From the NCBI RefSeq assembly GCF_014489635.1, contig NZ_CP060828.1, positions 1,302,001-1,366,000 on the forward strand: a DNA stretch of 64,000 nt, in the 5' to 3' direction. How positions within the stretch are numbered: the first letter of the stretch is position 1; the number at the start of each line of letters is the position of its first letter. The notes under the pieces were generated by a model. It searched no databases. It was not told the DNA's origin and worked only from the letters and a program-made list of their open reading frames with translations. The position numbers were made by a program, and so were the translations under genes. Shown here in pieces: positions 36,387 to 45,291 of the stretch. The DNA is from Streptomyces roseirectus (GTDB lineage Bacteria; Actinomycetota; Actinomycetes; Streptomycetales; Streptomycetaceae).

Positions 36387-37385
36387 TCAGATCGACCTGG
36401 TCACCCGCAGAATCTGCCAGATCGCCCCGAACCGAGCCCGCCCGTGAAACGCCAGATACTCGGGCAGCACCAGCTGGGGCCCCCACTTCTCCTTGTACGC
36501 GAGCTGACTGGCCGCCGGATAGACCTTCTCCCCGTGCCCGGCGAGAAACCGCATGAACCGCGCCGTCACCGCACTCGCACCCCCCACCTCGACCGCCGGA
36601 TCGAGCCCCGTGAACGGCGTGAATCCAAAGTGCAGCCACTCGACCCCCTCCGCCCGGAACACCCCGATGGCGTGCGCGTTGACCGCCTCCATCACCCCCG
36701 GCGGCACCGCGCTGTCGCGTCGGCTGAGGTCGTGCAGCCACCCGGGCCGGGCCCCGTACGCGGGCGAATAGGAGATGTACGCGACGACGGCCCCCTCGAC
36801 GCGGCCGACGAACAGCCGCCGCTCCCCCTGCGCGGGCCCGCCGCACTGCCCGACAAGGAACTCGATCTCCTTGACGTGCCGGCCCTTGCCGCGCAGCCAG
36901 CGCCGGTCGAGCGCCGCGATCTCACCGGCGACGTCGGCGTAGGCGACCTCCTCGACCCGCAGCCCGCTGCGCCCCGCCCGGGAGATCTTGTTGCGCAGCT
37001 TCATGAACCGCGTGCCCTTCAGCGTGAACTCGGGCAGCCGCAGCGAGAACGACGACCCCACCTGGTTCACGGTGAATCCGCAGCGGGCGTAGAGCTCGGC
37101 GTCGGTGCGCTGGAGCTGGATCGCGCAGACCCTTTTCCGCGCCCCCCGCGCGAATTCCAGAAAGGCGCGCAGCACGTCCTCCTGTTCCTCCTCGGGACCG
37201 AAAGCCCCGCCGAACTGCACCAGATAACGGCCCGCTGTCCGATAGGCGACGAACCCTTCCGTGCCCGGCCGGGAGAAATACTCGGTCCCGGTGTTCAGCG
37301 CGAGGAAAGCGCTCGGATTGTCGGCGTGTTTCCGCAGCGACCGCGCGACGGAGTCGAAGGCCACCGAATCCTCAGTCGTGGACAT
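36387..37385 (-). CDS. DUF2156 aminoacyl-tRNA-transferase-type GNAT protein
   Basis: This is a 332-residue soluble protein matching the DUF2156 domain, the dual-GNAT fold that in MprF moves amino acids from aminoacyl-tRNA to lipids. Seen are 'FLALNTGTEYF', 'GFVAYRTAGRYLVQFGG', 'TLKGTRFMKLRNKISRAGRSGL' and 'GWLHDLSRRDSAVPPGVMEAVN'. No membrane part is present, so this is a free transferase. In the cluster it is the natural candidate for the VlmA-like step: coupling serine from seryl-tRNA to an alkylhydroxylamine (inference). The start is ATG at 37385 with AGGGGGACGAG upstream. It is divergent from the main operon. Confidence 0.85.
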   Translation of the reverse strand: MSTTEDSVAFDSVARSLRKHADNPSAFLALNTGTEYFSRPGTEGFVAYRTAGRYLVQFGGAFGPEEEQEDVLRAFLEFARGARKRVCAIQLQRTDAELYARCGFTVNQVGSSFSLRLPEFTLKGTRFMKLRNKISRAGRSGLRVEEVAYADVAGEIAALDRRWLRGKGRHVKEIEFLVGQCGGPAQGERRLFVGRVEGAVVAYISYSPAYGARPGWLHDLSRRDSAVPPGVMEAVNAHAIGVFRAEGVEWLHFGFTPFTGLDPAVEVGGASAVTARFMRFLAGHGEKVYPAASQLAYKEKWGPQLVLPEYLAFHGRARFGAIWQILRVTRSI

Positions 37386-37469
37386 CTCGTCCCCCTGTCG
37401 TCCGGCAGGGCACGGATTCACCCGCGCGCCCGTTTTCCGCAGATTCTCGGACGCCCGGCTTCGATATCC

Positions 37470-37509
37470 CTGAAACGGCCGTCTCAGTCCCGTCTCAGGG
37501 CCTTCTCAG
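37470..37509 (+). promoter_or_regulatory. Composite SARP-type operator, site 1 (main operon)
   Basis: GTCTCAG (37481-37487), GTCTCAG (37492-37498) and TTCTCAG (37503-37509) are three 7-bp direct repeats with 4-bp spacers, the spacing known for SARP sites. An inverted heptamer CTGAAAC lies 4 bp upstream (37470-37476). The site is followed by AAGATT (37520-37525), a plausible -10 element 10 bp past the last repeat. It precedes the aldehyde dehydrogenase gene by about 100 bp. Confidence 0.8.
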
Positions 37510-37602
37510 CCCTCGCTGGAAGATTACGCAGCGCAGCCGGAGCCGACATGCCGACTGCCCGGAATGCCGACTGCTCGGCACGCTGACGAAAGCGGGGGAC
37601 GT

Positions 37603-39291
37603 GTGAACGGCACGCGCAGGACGGGAGGTGCGCCGCCCGCCCAGGAGGAGGTCCGCCTCGCGCCGGGGACCCCGACGTATCTCTCCTACGTCGACGGCAA
37701 GAACATCCCGAGCACGGAGTGGATCTACGTCCTGGACGCGGCGGCGCTGCTCGACGACGCGTTCGCGAGTCTGACCCTGAAACGGAAGCTGGAGCGCGGC
37801 CGGTGGCCGGCGGACCGGGCGGCCGGGAGCACCCTGCCGGCCACGATCGTCGGCCGGGTCGCGAAGGCGGGCCGCGACACGGTCGTCCAGGCGCTGGAGG
37901 CCGCCGCGCGGGCCGGCCGGGTCTGGTCCGCGGTGCCGCTGGACGTCCGTCTCGACCAGCTCGGCACACTGCTGCGGGAGCGGCTGGCGGAGCGGGCCGG
38001 GGAGATCACGGACATCCTGGTGAAGGAGGGCCACCCGCTGGCGCTGGCCCGCTGGCAGGTCTCCGGCATGCTGGAGTGCTTCGGGCCGGAGTCGCTCGGC
38101 TTCTACCGCGCACAACTGCTCCAGGAGTTCCGGCACGGGGTCCGGGAGATCTCCGTGCGCCGGCAGCCCGACGGCGTCGTCTGTCTCAGCCCGCCGCAGA
38201 ACGCTCCGCTGTCGAGCGCGCTCCTCGGGGTGACCTCGCTGTTCGCGGGCAACACCCTGGTCGTGCGGGCCCCGCGCAGTGCGCCGCTCGGGGTGATGTA
38301 CGTGCTGCACGAGGTGGTCGTGCCGACGCTGGAGGAGGTCGGGGCGCCGCCCGGCACCCTCGGTGTGGTGTGCGGGGATCCGGCGCCGATGCTGAACGCC
38401 TGGCTGGACAGCCCGTACGTCGACGACGTCATGTACTTCGGCAGCAGCGAGAACGGCCTCAGGTTCCAGGAGCGCTGTGTCGCCGCCGGGAAGAAGCCGG
38501 TCCTCGAACTCGCCGGCAACGACGTGGTGGTGGTCTGGAAGGACGCCGACGTCGAGCTGGCCGCCGAAGCGCTCACCGAGAGCTTCTACGGCTCGGGCCA
38601 GCTGTGCATGATCCCCAACCAGGTGCTCGTCCACCCGGACGTCGCCGAGCCGCTGACCGCCGAACTCGCCCGCCAGAGCGCCCTGGTGAGGCCGGGGTAC
38701 GCCGGTGAGGAGGGCGTGCTGCTCACCCCGGTGCTGCGCAACGAGAAGTTCTTCTCGTGTCTCGCGGACGCGCTCGACCGGGGCGCGGAGCTGGTGTGCG
38801 GCGGCCACGCCATGCAGCTCGACGGGGTGCGGGACACCGGCGGCATCTTCCTCGAACCGACCGTCGTCGTGGTGCGCGGCCTCGACGGGGCGCGCGAGGT
38901 GCGGGCGGTGGCGCACGAGACGTTCTTCCCGCTGCTCCCGCTGATCGTCGCGGAGCGCTGCGACGGCGACGACGACGAGCTGCTGGAGCGGTTCATCGAC
39001 TGGGTCAACAGCAACGACTACGGGCTGCGCAACTCCCTGTGGACGGGCGACCGCGCGGTGATCGACCGGTTCACCGCCCGGGTCACCAAGGGCGGCCTGC
39101 TGAAGGTGAACGACTCGCACATCGGTTTCCTGCCCTACCTGCCCACGCACGGCGGCACGGGCCTGACCGGCGGCGTGTTCGGCGAGGCCAACTACCCGGC
39201 CCTGCGCACCTCCCACGTCCAGGGAGTCAGCGTCAGCGGCCGTCCGCTGCGCCCCCGCGAGGCCGTCTTCGGCACCGACCGCGCCCGCTGA
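37603..39291 (+). CDS. Aldehyde dehydrogenase / acyl-thioester reductase family protein
   Basis: This is a 562-residue ALDH-superfamily enzyme, longer than usual because of an N-terminal extension of about 70 residues. The catalytic Cys is in 'YGSGQLCMIPNQ' (about residue 335), and the general-base Glu in 'LELAGND' (about 302). As first gene of the biosynthetic operon it could reduce the acyl thioester on the ACP or CoA to an aldehyde, or oxidise it; supplying an aldehyde to the aminotransferase is the more sensible reading (inference). The start is GTG at 37603 with GGGGGA upstream. Confidence 0.85.
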   Translation: MNGTRRTGGAPPAQEEVRLAPGTPTYLSYVDGKNIPSTEWIYVLDAAALLDDAFASLTLKRKLERGRWPADRAAGSTLPATIVGRVAKAGRDTVVQALEAAARAGRVWSAVPLDVRLDQLGTLLRERLAERAGEITDILVKEGHPLALARWQVSGMLECFGPESLGFYRAQLLQEFRHGVREISVRRQPDGVVCLSPPQNAPLSSALLGVTSLFAGNTLVVRAPRSAPLGVMYVLHEVVVPTLEEVGAPPGTLGVVCGDPAPMLNAWLDSPYVDDVMYFGSSENGLRFQERCVAAGKKPVLELAGNDVVVVWKDADVELAAEALTESFYGSGQLCMIPNQVLVHPDVAEPLTAELARQSALVRPGYAGEEGVLLTPVLRNEKFFSCLADALDRGAELVCGGHAMQLDGVRDTGGIFLEPTVVVVRGLDGAREVRAVAHETFFPLLPLIVAERCDGDDDELLERFIDWVNSNDYGLRNSLWTGDRAVIDRFTARVTKGGLLKVNDSHIGFLPYLPTHGGTGLTGGVFGEANYPALRTSHVQGVSVSGRPLRPREAVFGTDRAR

Positions 39292-39344
39292 CCCCGCCAC
39301 CCCGTCCGAACGTCCCGTATCCACCACCGACCCTGAGGAAGCCC

Positions 39345-40481
39345 ATGCGTGCCCTGGACGCGGCCCGGGAGACCTGCGAGAGCTGTCTGCCCGGCCTGCT
39401 GAAGAAACTCGACGACATCCCGCTCGCCGACCTGGAGCGCCCCGAGAGCCCGGGGCTCGGCCACTTCCGGGCCGCCGGGGGCCCGGCGCTGGTGATCCCG
39501 AAGGAGTACCGGGGCATCGGCGCGACCCCGTTGCAGGCGCTCGCCGTCGTGCGGGCGATCGGCGCCGTGTCGCCGTCGCTCGCCGTCGCGACGACGATGC
39601 ACCACTTCTCCGTGGCCACCCTGTTCACCCTGGCCGACTCGATCAAGAGCAGCGGCATGGAGTGGGCGCTCCTCGAAGGGATCGCCGAGCAGAACCTGCT
39701 GGTCGCCTCCGGGTTCGCGGAGGGCAGGCCGGCGCAGGGCATCCTCGCGCCGACCATGCGGGCGACGGCCGTCGAGGGCGGCTACGTCGTCAACGGCGCG
39801 AAGAAGCCGTGCAGCCTCTCGCGGTCCATGGACCTGCTGACGGCGAGCGTCGCGCTGCCCGCGCCCGACGGGGGCGGGGACATGGCGGTGCTGCTGGTGC
39901 CGCGCGCCACCGAGGGCATCACCAGCCACCCGTTCTGGCGGAGTTGGGCGCTGGCGGGCGCGGAGAGCGACGAGGTGCGGCTGACGGACGTGTTCGTCGA
40001 CGAACAGCTGATCATGCGGACCGAGTTCGGGGCGGCCGGTGAGCTGGACCAGTTGCAGACCGTCGGGTTCATCTGGTTCGAACTGCTCATCTCCGCCTCC
40101 TACCTGGGGATGGTCTCGGCCCTGGTGGAGCGCGTGTACCGGGCGGGGCGCGGCGGCGACGCGGACCGGGCGGACCTGATCGCGCGGCTGGAGGGGGCGA
40201 ACCTGCTCCTCGAAGGCGTCGCCCGGATGCTGGCGGACGGCGAGCGCGACGACGAGGCGCTGGCGAAGACCCTGGTGGCGCGGTACGCGGTGCAGGACGC
40301 GCTCGGCGAGAGCGTGAACCGGGCCGTGGAGACGCTGGGCGGCATGGCGTTCATCGGCGCGTCCGACGTGGCGTATCTGGCGGCCGTCTCGCACGGCCTG
40401 ACCTTCCATCCGCCGTCCCGGGCGAGTTTCCGGGCCCCGTTCCTCGCGCACGTGGCGGGCGAGCCGCTGCGGCTGGCCTGA
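39345..40481 (+). CDS. Acyl-CoA-dehydrogenase-fold flavoenzyme (VlmH-like N-hydroxylase candidate)
   Basis: This is a 378-residue member of the acyl-CoA dehydrogenase superfamily. Seen are 'VIPKEYRGIGATPLQALAVVRAIG', 'VAGEPLRL' at the end and the 'GGYVVNGAKKPCSLSR' flavin region. With the flavin reductase three genes on, it resembles two-component flavin monooxygenases such as the isobutylamine N-hydroxylase VlmH of valanimycin. It may hydroxylate an alkylamine made by the next gene's aminotransferase. It could also be a true dehydrogenase; the sequence alone does not exclude this. ATG at 39345 after GAGGAAG. Confidence 0.82.
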   Translation: MRALDAARETCESCLPGLLKKLDDIPLADLERPESPGLGHFRAAGGPALVIPKEYRGIGATPLQALAVVRAIGAVSPSLAVATTMHHFSVATLFTLADSIKSSGMEWALLEGIAEQNLLVASGFAEGRPAQGILAPTMRATAVEGGYVVNGAKKPCSLSRSMDLLTASVALPAPDGGGDMAVLLVPRATEGITSHPFWRSWALAGAESDEVRLTDVFVDEQLIMRTEFGAAGELDQLQTVGFIWFELLISASYLGMVSALVERVYRAGRGGDADRADLIARLEGANLLLEGVARMLADGERDDEALAKTLVARYAVQDALGESVNRAVETLGGMAFIGASDVAYLAAVSHGLTFHPPSRASFRAPFLAHVAGEPLRLA

Positions 40482-40490
40482 GGAGGCGCC

Positions 40491-41765
40491 GTGACCGTGC
40501 CGGACGTCCTGCCCGACCGCCATGAGCTGGGCCGCCTCTACCGGGGCCGGCTCAGCAAGGGCCGCGCCACCCTCGGTGAGCTGTTCGGCGGCCATGTCGA
40601 GGTCGCCTCCGAGGGCGCCCACGTCTTCACCGCCGACGGCCGCAGGTTCCTCAACTGCGGCGGCTACGGCGTCTTCCTCACCGGGGCGCGCCACCCCGCC
40701 GTCGTGCGCCGGGTGGCGGCGCAGTTGCACGCCCACCCCGTCGCCACCCGTATCTTCCTGGAGCCGCAGGCCGCGCTGGCCGCCGACGCCCTGGTGTCCG
40801 TCGCGCCCGAGGGGCTGAGCCGGGTGCACTTCGCGGGGTCGGGCGCCGAGGCGGTGGAGACGGCCATCAAGCTGGCCCGTACCCGGGGCCGCACGCGGCT
40901 GGTCGCCACCGACGGCGGCTATCACGGCAAGACGATGGGCGCCCTGTCCCTCACCGGCAAGAGCCTCTTCCAGGACCCGTTCCGCCCCCTGCTGCCCGGC
41001 ACGGCGCACGTCCCCTACGGCGACGCCGGCGCCCTGCGGGACGTCCTCGCGCGGATCCCGGGCGAGGGCTGCGTGTTCGTGGAGCCGGTGCAGGGCGAGG
41101 CCGGCGTGGTGATCCCGCCGCCCGGCTACCTGACTCAAGTGGCGGCGCTGTGCCGGGAGTTCGGCGCCCTCCTGGTCCTGGACGAGATCCAGACGGGGCT
41201 CGGCCGGCTGGGCACCTGGTGGGGCGCGGACGCGGAGGGCGTCGTCCCGGACATGCTGCTCGTCGGCAAGGGGCTCAGCGGCGGGGTCGTCCCCGTGTCC
41301 GCGGTCGTCGCCACCCCGGAGACCTTCGCGGCCTTCGACCGGGACCCCTATCTGCACACCTCGACCTTCTCCGGCGCGCCCCTGGCCATGGCCGCCGCGC
41401 GCGGGGCGATCGAGGCGATCCGGGACGACGACCTCGTCGCCCGCGCGCGGACGCTCGGGGCGCGGCTGCTGGCCGACCTGCGGGCGATCGTCACCGGCCA
41501 CTTCGGCGGGGCGGTGCGCGAGGTGCGCGGGCGCGGGCTGATGCTCGGTGTGGAGTTCGCCGAGCCCGGCCCCGCCGGGGACCTGCTGATCGAGCTGATC
41601 CAGCACGGCGTCATCGCCAACCACTCCCTCAACTCCCATCTCGTCCTGCGGCTGACGCCGCCCGCCGTGCTCGACGACGCGGACGTGGACGTCCTCCGCA
41701 CGGCGATGGACCGCGCCTGCCGGATCCAGGCCGCCCGCTACACACCGACCCCTGGAGGTGTCTGA
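40491..41765 (+). CDS. Class III PLP aminotransferase
   Basis: This is a 424-residue class III (omega-type) aminotransferase. The PLP lysine is Lys260 in 'LLVGKGLSGG', the phosphate/ring regions are 'GSGAEAVETAIKLAR' and 'LVLDEIQTGLGR', and 'GGYHGKTMGALS' is present. It transfers an amino group to an aldehyde or ketone; here the likely product is a long-chain amine (inference). The start is GTG at 40491, nine bases after the previous stop. Translational coupling in the operon is likely. Confidence 0.9.
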   Translation: MTVPDVLPDRHELGRLYRGRLSKGRATLGELFGGHVEVASEGAHVFTADGRRFLNCGGYGVFLTGARHPAVVRRVAAQLHAHPVATRIFLEPQAALAADALVSVAPEGLSRVHFAGSGAEAVETAIKLARTRGRTRLVATDGGYHGKTMGALSLTGKSLFQDPFRPLLPGTAHVPYGDAGALRDVLARIPGEGCVFVEPVQGEAGVVIPPPGYLTQVAALCREFGALLVLDEIQTGLGRLGTWWGADAEGVVPDMLLVGKGLSGGVVPVSAVVATPETFAAFDRDPYLHTSTFSGAPLAMAAARGAIEAIRDDDLVARARTLGARLLADLRAIVTGHFGGAVREVRGRGLMLGVEFAEPGPAGDLLIELIQHGVIANHSLNSHLVLRLTPPAVLDDADVDVLRTAMDRACRIQAARYTPTPGGV

Positions 41766-41767
41766 CC

Positions 41768-42268
41768 ATGCGCAGCGCACAGGTCACGATCCGCGCGGTC
41801 GCCGTCGCCCCCGCCGACGCGTTCGACCGGGTGAAGGACTTCGCCGCCTATCCCGCGCTCTCCCCCGTCGTCCGGTCCGTACGGGTGACCCGGGCGGACG
41901 CGGGCACGGAGCACAGCGAGTGGGAGGTGTACTTCCGCAACGGCGTCCTGCGCTGGAGCGAGACCGACACCTTCGACCGCGCCGGCCTGACCATCGCCTT
42001 CGCGCAGGACGACGGCGACTTCGCCGAGTTCTCGGGCGTCTGGCGGATCCGCGGCGACGGCGAGGACAGCCTGATCGACTTCTTCACCGAGTTCGACTTC
42101 GGCATCCCGAGCCTGGCCGGGATCCTCGACCCGGTCGCCGAGCGCGTGTTCCGCGAGACGATCGGCCTGGTCGTCACGGGCCTGTTCGCGAAGGCCGAGA
42201 TCGTGGGCGACGAAGCGCTCGTGCGGGCCGTGGAGCTGGCCCGCGAGCGGACGGCGGGGGCGCGCTGA
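41768..42268 (+). CDS. SRPBCC family protein (1)
   Basis: This is a 166-residue START/SRPBCC helix-grip protein ('QVTIRAVAVAPADAFDRVKDFAAYPALSPVVRSVRVT'). These bind hydrophobic ligands in an open cavity and include cyclases, aromatases and carriers. No catalytic residues can be assigned. In the operon it might bind the alkyl chain. The ATG at 41768 has GGAGGTG ahead, and its stop overlaps the next start (TGATG). A second SRPBCC protein closes the operon. Confidence 0.82.
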   Translation: MRSAQVTIRAVAVAPADAFDRVKDFAAYPALSPVVRSVRVTRADAGTEHSEWEVYFRNGVLRWSETDTFDRAGLTIAFAQDDGDFAEFSGVWRIRGDGEDSLIDFFTEFDFGIPSLAGILDPVAERVFRETIGLVVTGLFAKAEIVGDEALVRAVELARERTAGAR

Positions 42269-42732
42269 TGGACGCCAGGAACACCTTCGACACGCCCGTC
42301 ACCCACCGGCTGATCCGCGCCGAGTACGCGGTGGGCCTCGCGGTCGCGGCCGGCTTCTTCCTCGCGCACCTCTCCGAGGTGCGGTGGCTGCCCGCCGTGG
42401 CCCTGTTCCTCTACATCGACCTGATCGGCTACATCCCGGGCGCGATCGCCTATCACCGCAGCCGGGACAAGAAGATCTCCAAGGTCTACTACGTCCTCTA
42501 CAACACGATGCACAGTCTGGCCACGCAGACGGTCGTCGCGCTCGTCTGGATCTGGCTGGCGGGCGCGGAGTGGGCGCTGCTGGCCCTGCCCCTCCACCTC
42601 TTCGGCGACCGGGCCCTGTTCGGCAACTTCCTCAAGCCGTTCGCCCTGGACTTCGAGCCGGTGGCGCACCCCGCGTTCCAGCGTTTCCGGTCCGAGTACG
42701 CCGGCCGGCTCGACGCGAGGCCGGCGCCGTGA
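42268..42732 (+). CDS. Small membrane protein (DUF4260-like)
   Basis: This is a 154-residue integral membrane protein with about four hydrophobic segments. It resembles the DUF4260 pattern: 'FLYIDLIGYIPGAIAYHR', then 'YYVLYNTMHSLATQTVV', 'LPLHLFGDRALFGNFLKPFALDF'. Function is unknown. Its tight coupling (TGATG before, GTGA after) shows that it belongs to the pathway, perhaps acting on the lipophilic intermediate in the membrane. Confidence 0.7.
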   Translation: MDARNTFDTPVTHRLIRAEYAVGLAVAAGFFLAHLSEVRWLPAVALFLYIDLIGYIPGAIAYHRSRDKKISKVYYVLYNTMHSLATQTVVALVWIWLAGAEWALLALPLHLFGDRALFGNFLKPFALDFEPVAHPAFQRFRSEYAGRLDARPAP

Positions 42733-43277
42733 CCGCCCCGATCGCCTCGTCCCCGGTCGCCCGCTGGCCGGAAGGCAGCCGCACCGCCTCCGCCCGTGCC
42801 ACCGCGCACCGGCTCGCGACCGGCGTGACCGTCCTGACGTGCGGCCGCGACGAGGGCACCCACGGGGTCACCGTCAGCACCCTGAGCCTCGCCTCGACGA
42901 GGCCGCCGATGGTGTCGGTGGCCCTGCGCCGGGGCAGCCGGGGCCTCGGCGCGCTGCTTGCGGCCGGCGCCTTCGCCGTCAACGTCCTGGGCAGCCGGCA
43001 GGACCCGCTGGCCCGGCACTTCGCCCGCGCCGACCGGGGTGACGGGCTCGCCCGGCCCGGCCGCGAGGTGTGGGCGGGGCACACCGCCGACGGGGTGCCG
43101 CTGCTGGGCGGCGCCGTCGGCTGGCTCCAGTGCCGGGTGACGCGCACCGTGCCGGCCGGCGACCACGAACTGGTCCTCGGCCTGGTGACCGGCGCCCGGC
43201 TCGGCACCGCCGAGAGCCCGCTGCTCACCTTCGCGAAAACCCTCCACCGGCTGCCCGACGACACGAACCGGAGCTGA
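42729..43277 (+). CDS. Flavin reductase, likely partner of the N-hydroxylase
   Basis: This is a 182-residue flavin-reductase-like protein. The N-terminal 'HRLATGVTVLTCGRDEGTHGVTVSTLSLASTRPPMVSVALR' is the family core, and 'RRGSRGLGALLAAGAFAVNVLG' follows. It would supply reduced flavin to a two-component monooxygenase, here most likely the acyl-CoA-dehydrogenase-like enzyme (VlmR/VlmH-type pairing). The start is GTG at 42729 overlapping the previous stop. Confidence 0.87.
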   Translation: MTAPIASSPVARWPEGSRTASARATAHRLATGVTVLTCGRDEGTHGVTVSTLSLASTRPPMVSVALRRGSRGLGALLAAGAFAVNVLGSRQDPLARHFARADRGDGLARPGREVWAGHTADGVPLLGGAVGWLQCRVTRTVPAGDHELVLGLVTGARLGTAESPLLTFAKTLHRLPDDTNRS

Positions 43278-43279
43278 CC

Positions 43280-44239
43280 ATGACCGACTCCACCGTCCCG
43301 CCCGAGGCCGACTGGGACCGCGCGCCGTCCCTGGTCGACGGCGCGGGCTCGCTCGAACTGACCGCCGCCGGCTGCGACCTGCGGTACTGGCTGCGCGCCG
43401 TCCCCCAGGGCACCCTGCGCGGCAAGGTCCTCGGCCACGACGAGGACGTCCGCCCCCACGAGGTGACCCGGCGTCCCGGGCCGCTGAACGACGCGCTCAC
43501 CCAGGAACTCGCGTTCCGCTCCGTCGCCGAGGACAAGGCGACCCGCGCGCTCGGGTACCTGGTGGCGCTCGCGCCCGACACCGCGACGCTGGAGTTCTAC
43601 ACGACCCAGCTGATGGACGAGGCCCGGCACGCGATGGTGTTCCGCCGCCACCTGCTGAGCCTGGGCGTCGCCGAGCACGACCTCTGCACAGCCGTCGACC
43701 GGCTCGCCGGCGCCGACCGGGACGCCGTCCTCGTCCCGCTGGAGAACCTGGGCCTGGACGTGCTGCGCGAGCGGCGGGACTTCATCGGCGGGGTGGTCGT
43801 GCTGACGATCCTCGTCGAGGGGGTCCTCGCGCCGGCCGCGCAGCTGTCCGAGCTGAAGTGGCGGGTGTTCGACCCGGCCGCCGCCGACGTCGAGCGGGGC
43901 GCCGGCATCGACGAGATCCGCCATCTCACCGTGGGCAGCTCCATCGCCCGCGAGCACCTGCTCGCCCGCCCCGAGGACCGGGAACGCCTCCTCGAACTGA
44001 TCACCCACGGCCGGGCGCTGTGGGAGAAGCTGCCCGTCACGGACATGGTGCTGCGCCGCGAGACCCTGTTCCAGCAGGGCCTGGACGCGCACCGCGACCT
44101 CGTGGGCGACCACGAGATCTGGCCCGGCCGCCGCCTCGCCGACACCACGGTCGAGGAACGGCTGGAGACCGCCCACGCCTGGGCCGAGTCGATGCAGCGC
44201 AAGCGGCTCGCGTACATGGGTCTGGAGGAGGCGATATGA
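43280..44239 (+). CDS. Ferritin-like diiron oxygenase (VlmB-like)
   Basis: This is a 319-residue protein with ferritin-like di-metal motifs. Glu76 or Glu84 (QELAFRSVAED), Glu114 and His117 (DEARH), Glu180 (LTILVEG), and Glu212 and His215 (DEIRH) fit the E...ExxH...E...ExxH pattern. Such enzymes (ribonucleotide-reductase-like R2, AurF-type) oxidise amines and form N-O or N-N bonds. In this cluster it is the natural candidate for hydrazine/azoxy formation, similar to VlmB as I recall it. ATG at 43280; ATGA overlap with the next gene. Confidence 0.85.
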   Translation: MTDSTVPPEADWDRAPSLVDGAGSLELTAAGCDLRYWLRAVPQGTLRGKVLGHDEDVRPHEVTRRPGPLNDALTQELAFRSVAEDKATRALGYLVALAPDTATLEFYTTQLMDEARHAMVFRRHLLSLGVAEHDLCTAVDRLAGADRDAVLVPLENLGLDVLRERRDFIGGVVVLTILVEGVLAPAAQLSELKWRVFDPAAADVERGAGIDEIRHLTVGSSIAREHLLARPEDRERLLELITHGRALWEKLPVTDMVLRRETLFQQGLDAHRDLVGDHEIWPGRRLADTTVEERLETAHAWAESMQRKRLAYMGLEEAI

Positions 44240-45291
44240 CCACCGCCGACACCACGGACGTCCGGGGCGCGGGCGGCTCCGGCACTCTGGAGGAGATCAC
44301 CCGGATCGTGCGGGACGCCGGGCTGATGGACGTCAGGCCCCGCTGGTACGTCTACAAGATCGCGGCCAACTTCCTGCTCCTGACGGCCGGCTGGACGGCG
44401 TTCGCGCTGCTCGGCGACACCTGGTGGCAACTGGCCGTGGCCGGGTACCTGGGGCTGATGTTCGGGCAGACCGACCTGATCGGCCACGACGCGGGCCACC
44501 GGCAGATCGTCCGCACCCGCAGGGCGGGCAACGCCATCGGCTACGTGCACGGCAACCTGCTGACCGGCGTCAGCTTCGGCTGGTGGGTCAGGCACCACAC
44601 GGCCCACCACAACTACCCCAACCACCTCTCGATGGACCCGGACATCCTGCGCCGGCAGGTCATCTTCGAGGCGGGCGACCGGGTCAAGCGCACGACGCGG
44701 TTCCAGCGGTTCGTGGTGCGCCACCAGTCGTGGATGTTCTTCGTGCTGATCACCCTGGAGGGCGTGCGCCTGCACCTGTCGGGCTACGTGGCCGCGCGCC
44801 GGGGCGCGCTCACCAGGTACCGCACGGCCGAGCTCACCGTCATCACCCTGCACCTGGTGGCGTACACCGCCGCGCTGTTCGCCGTCCTGCCGCCCGGCAA
44901 GGCGGTCGCGTTCCTCGTCCTGCACCAGGCCGTGTTCGGGTTCTACATGGGGCTGATGTTCGCGCCCAACCACAAGGGCATGCCGGTGCGCGACGGCGCG
45001 CAGGAGGAGCTGGACTGGCTGACCCGGCAGGTCGTCACCTCCCGCAACCTCAGGCCGAGCCGGCTGGGCGACTTCTTCTACGGCGGCCTCAACTACCAGA
45101 TCGAGCACCACCTGTTCCCGTCGATGCCGCGCACCAACCTGCGCCGGGCGCAGCCCCTGGTGAAGGCGTTCTGCCTGCGCAGCGGACTGCCCTACGAGGA
45201 GGTGTCGGTCCTCGCGTCCTACCGTGCGGTGGCCGGTCACCTCGACGAGGTCAGCGGCCAGGTGGCCCGGCTGGAGAGCGGGGTCTCGTGA
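44236..45291 (+). CDS. Membrane fatty-acid desaturase
   Basis: This is a 351-residue integral-membrane diiron desaturase. The three histidine boxes are HDAGH (about 84-88), HHTAHH (about 120-125) and QIEHH near the C-terminus, and the protein has four or more hydrophobic stretches. It would introduce a double bond into the alkyl chain, either on a lipid or on the pathway ACP substrate. An alkenyl chain is common in azoxy products such as elaiomycin. ATG at 44236 overlaps the upstream stop. Confidence 0.92.
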   Translation: MTTADTTDVRGAGGSGTLEEITRIVRDAGLMDVRPRWYVYKIAANFLLLTAGWTAFALLGDTWWQLAVAGYLGLMFGQTDLIGHDAGHRQIVRTRRAGNAIGYVHGNLLTGVSFGWWVRHHTAHHNYPNHLSMDPDILRRQVIFEAGDRVKRTTRFQRFVVRHQSWMFFVLITLEGVRLHLSGYVAARRGALTRYRTAELTVITLHLVAYTAALFAVLPPGKAVAFLVLHQAVFGFYMGLMFAPNHKGMPVRDGAQEELDWLTRQVVTSRNLRPSRLGDFFYGGLNYQIEHHLFPSMPRTNLRRAQPLVKAFCLRSGLPYEEVSVLASYRAVAGHLDEVSGQVARLESGVS

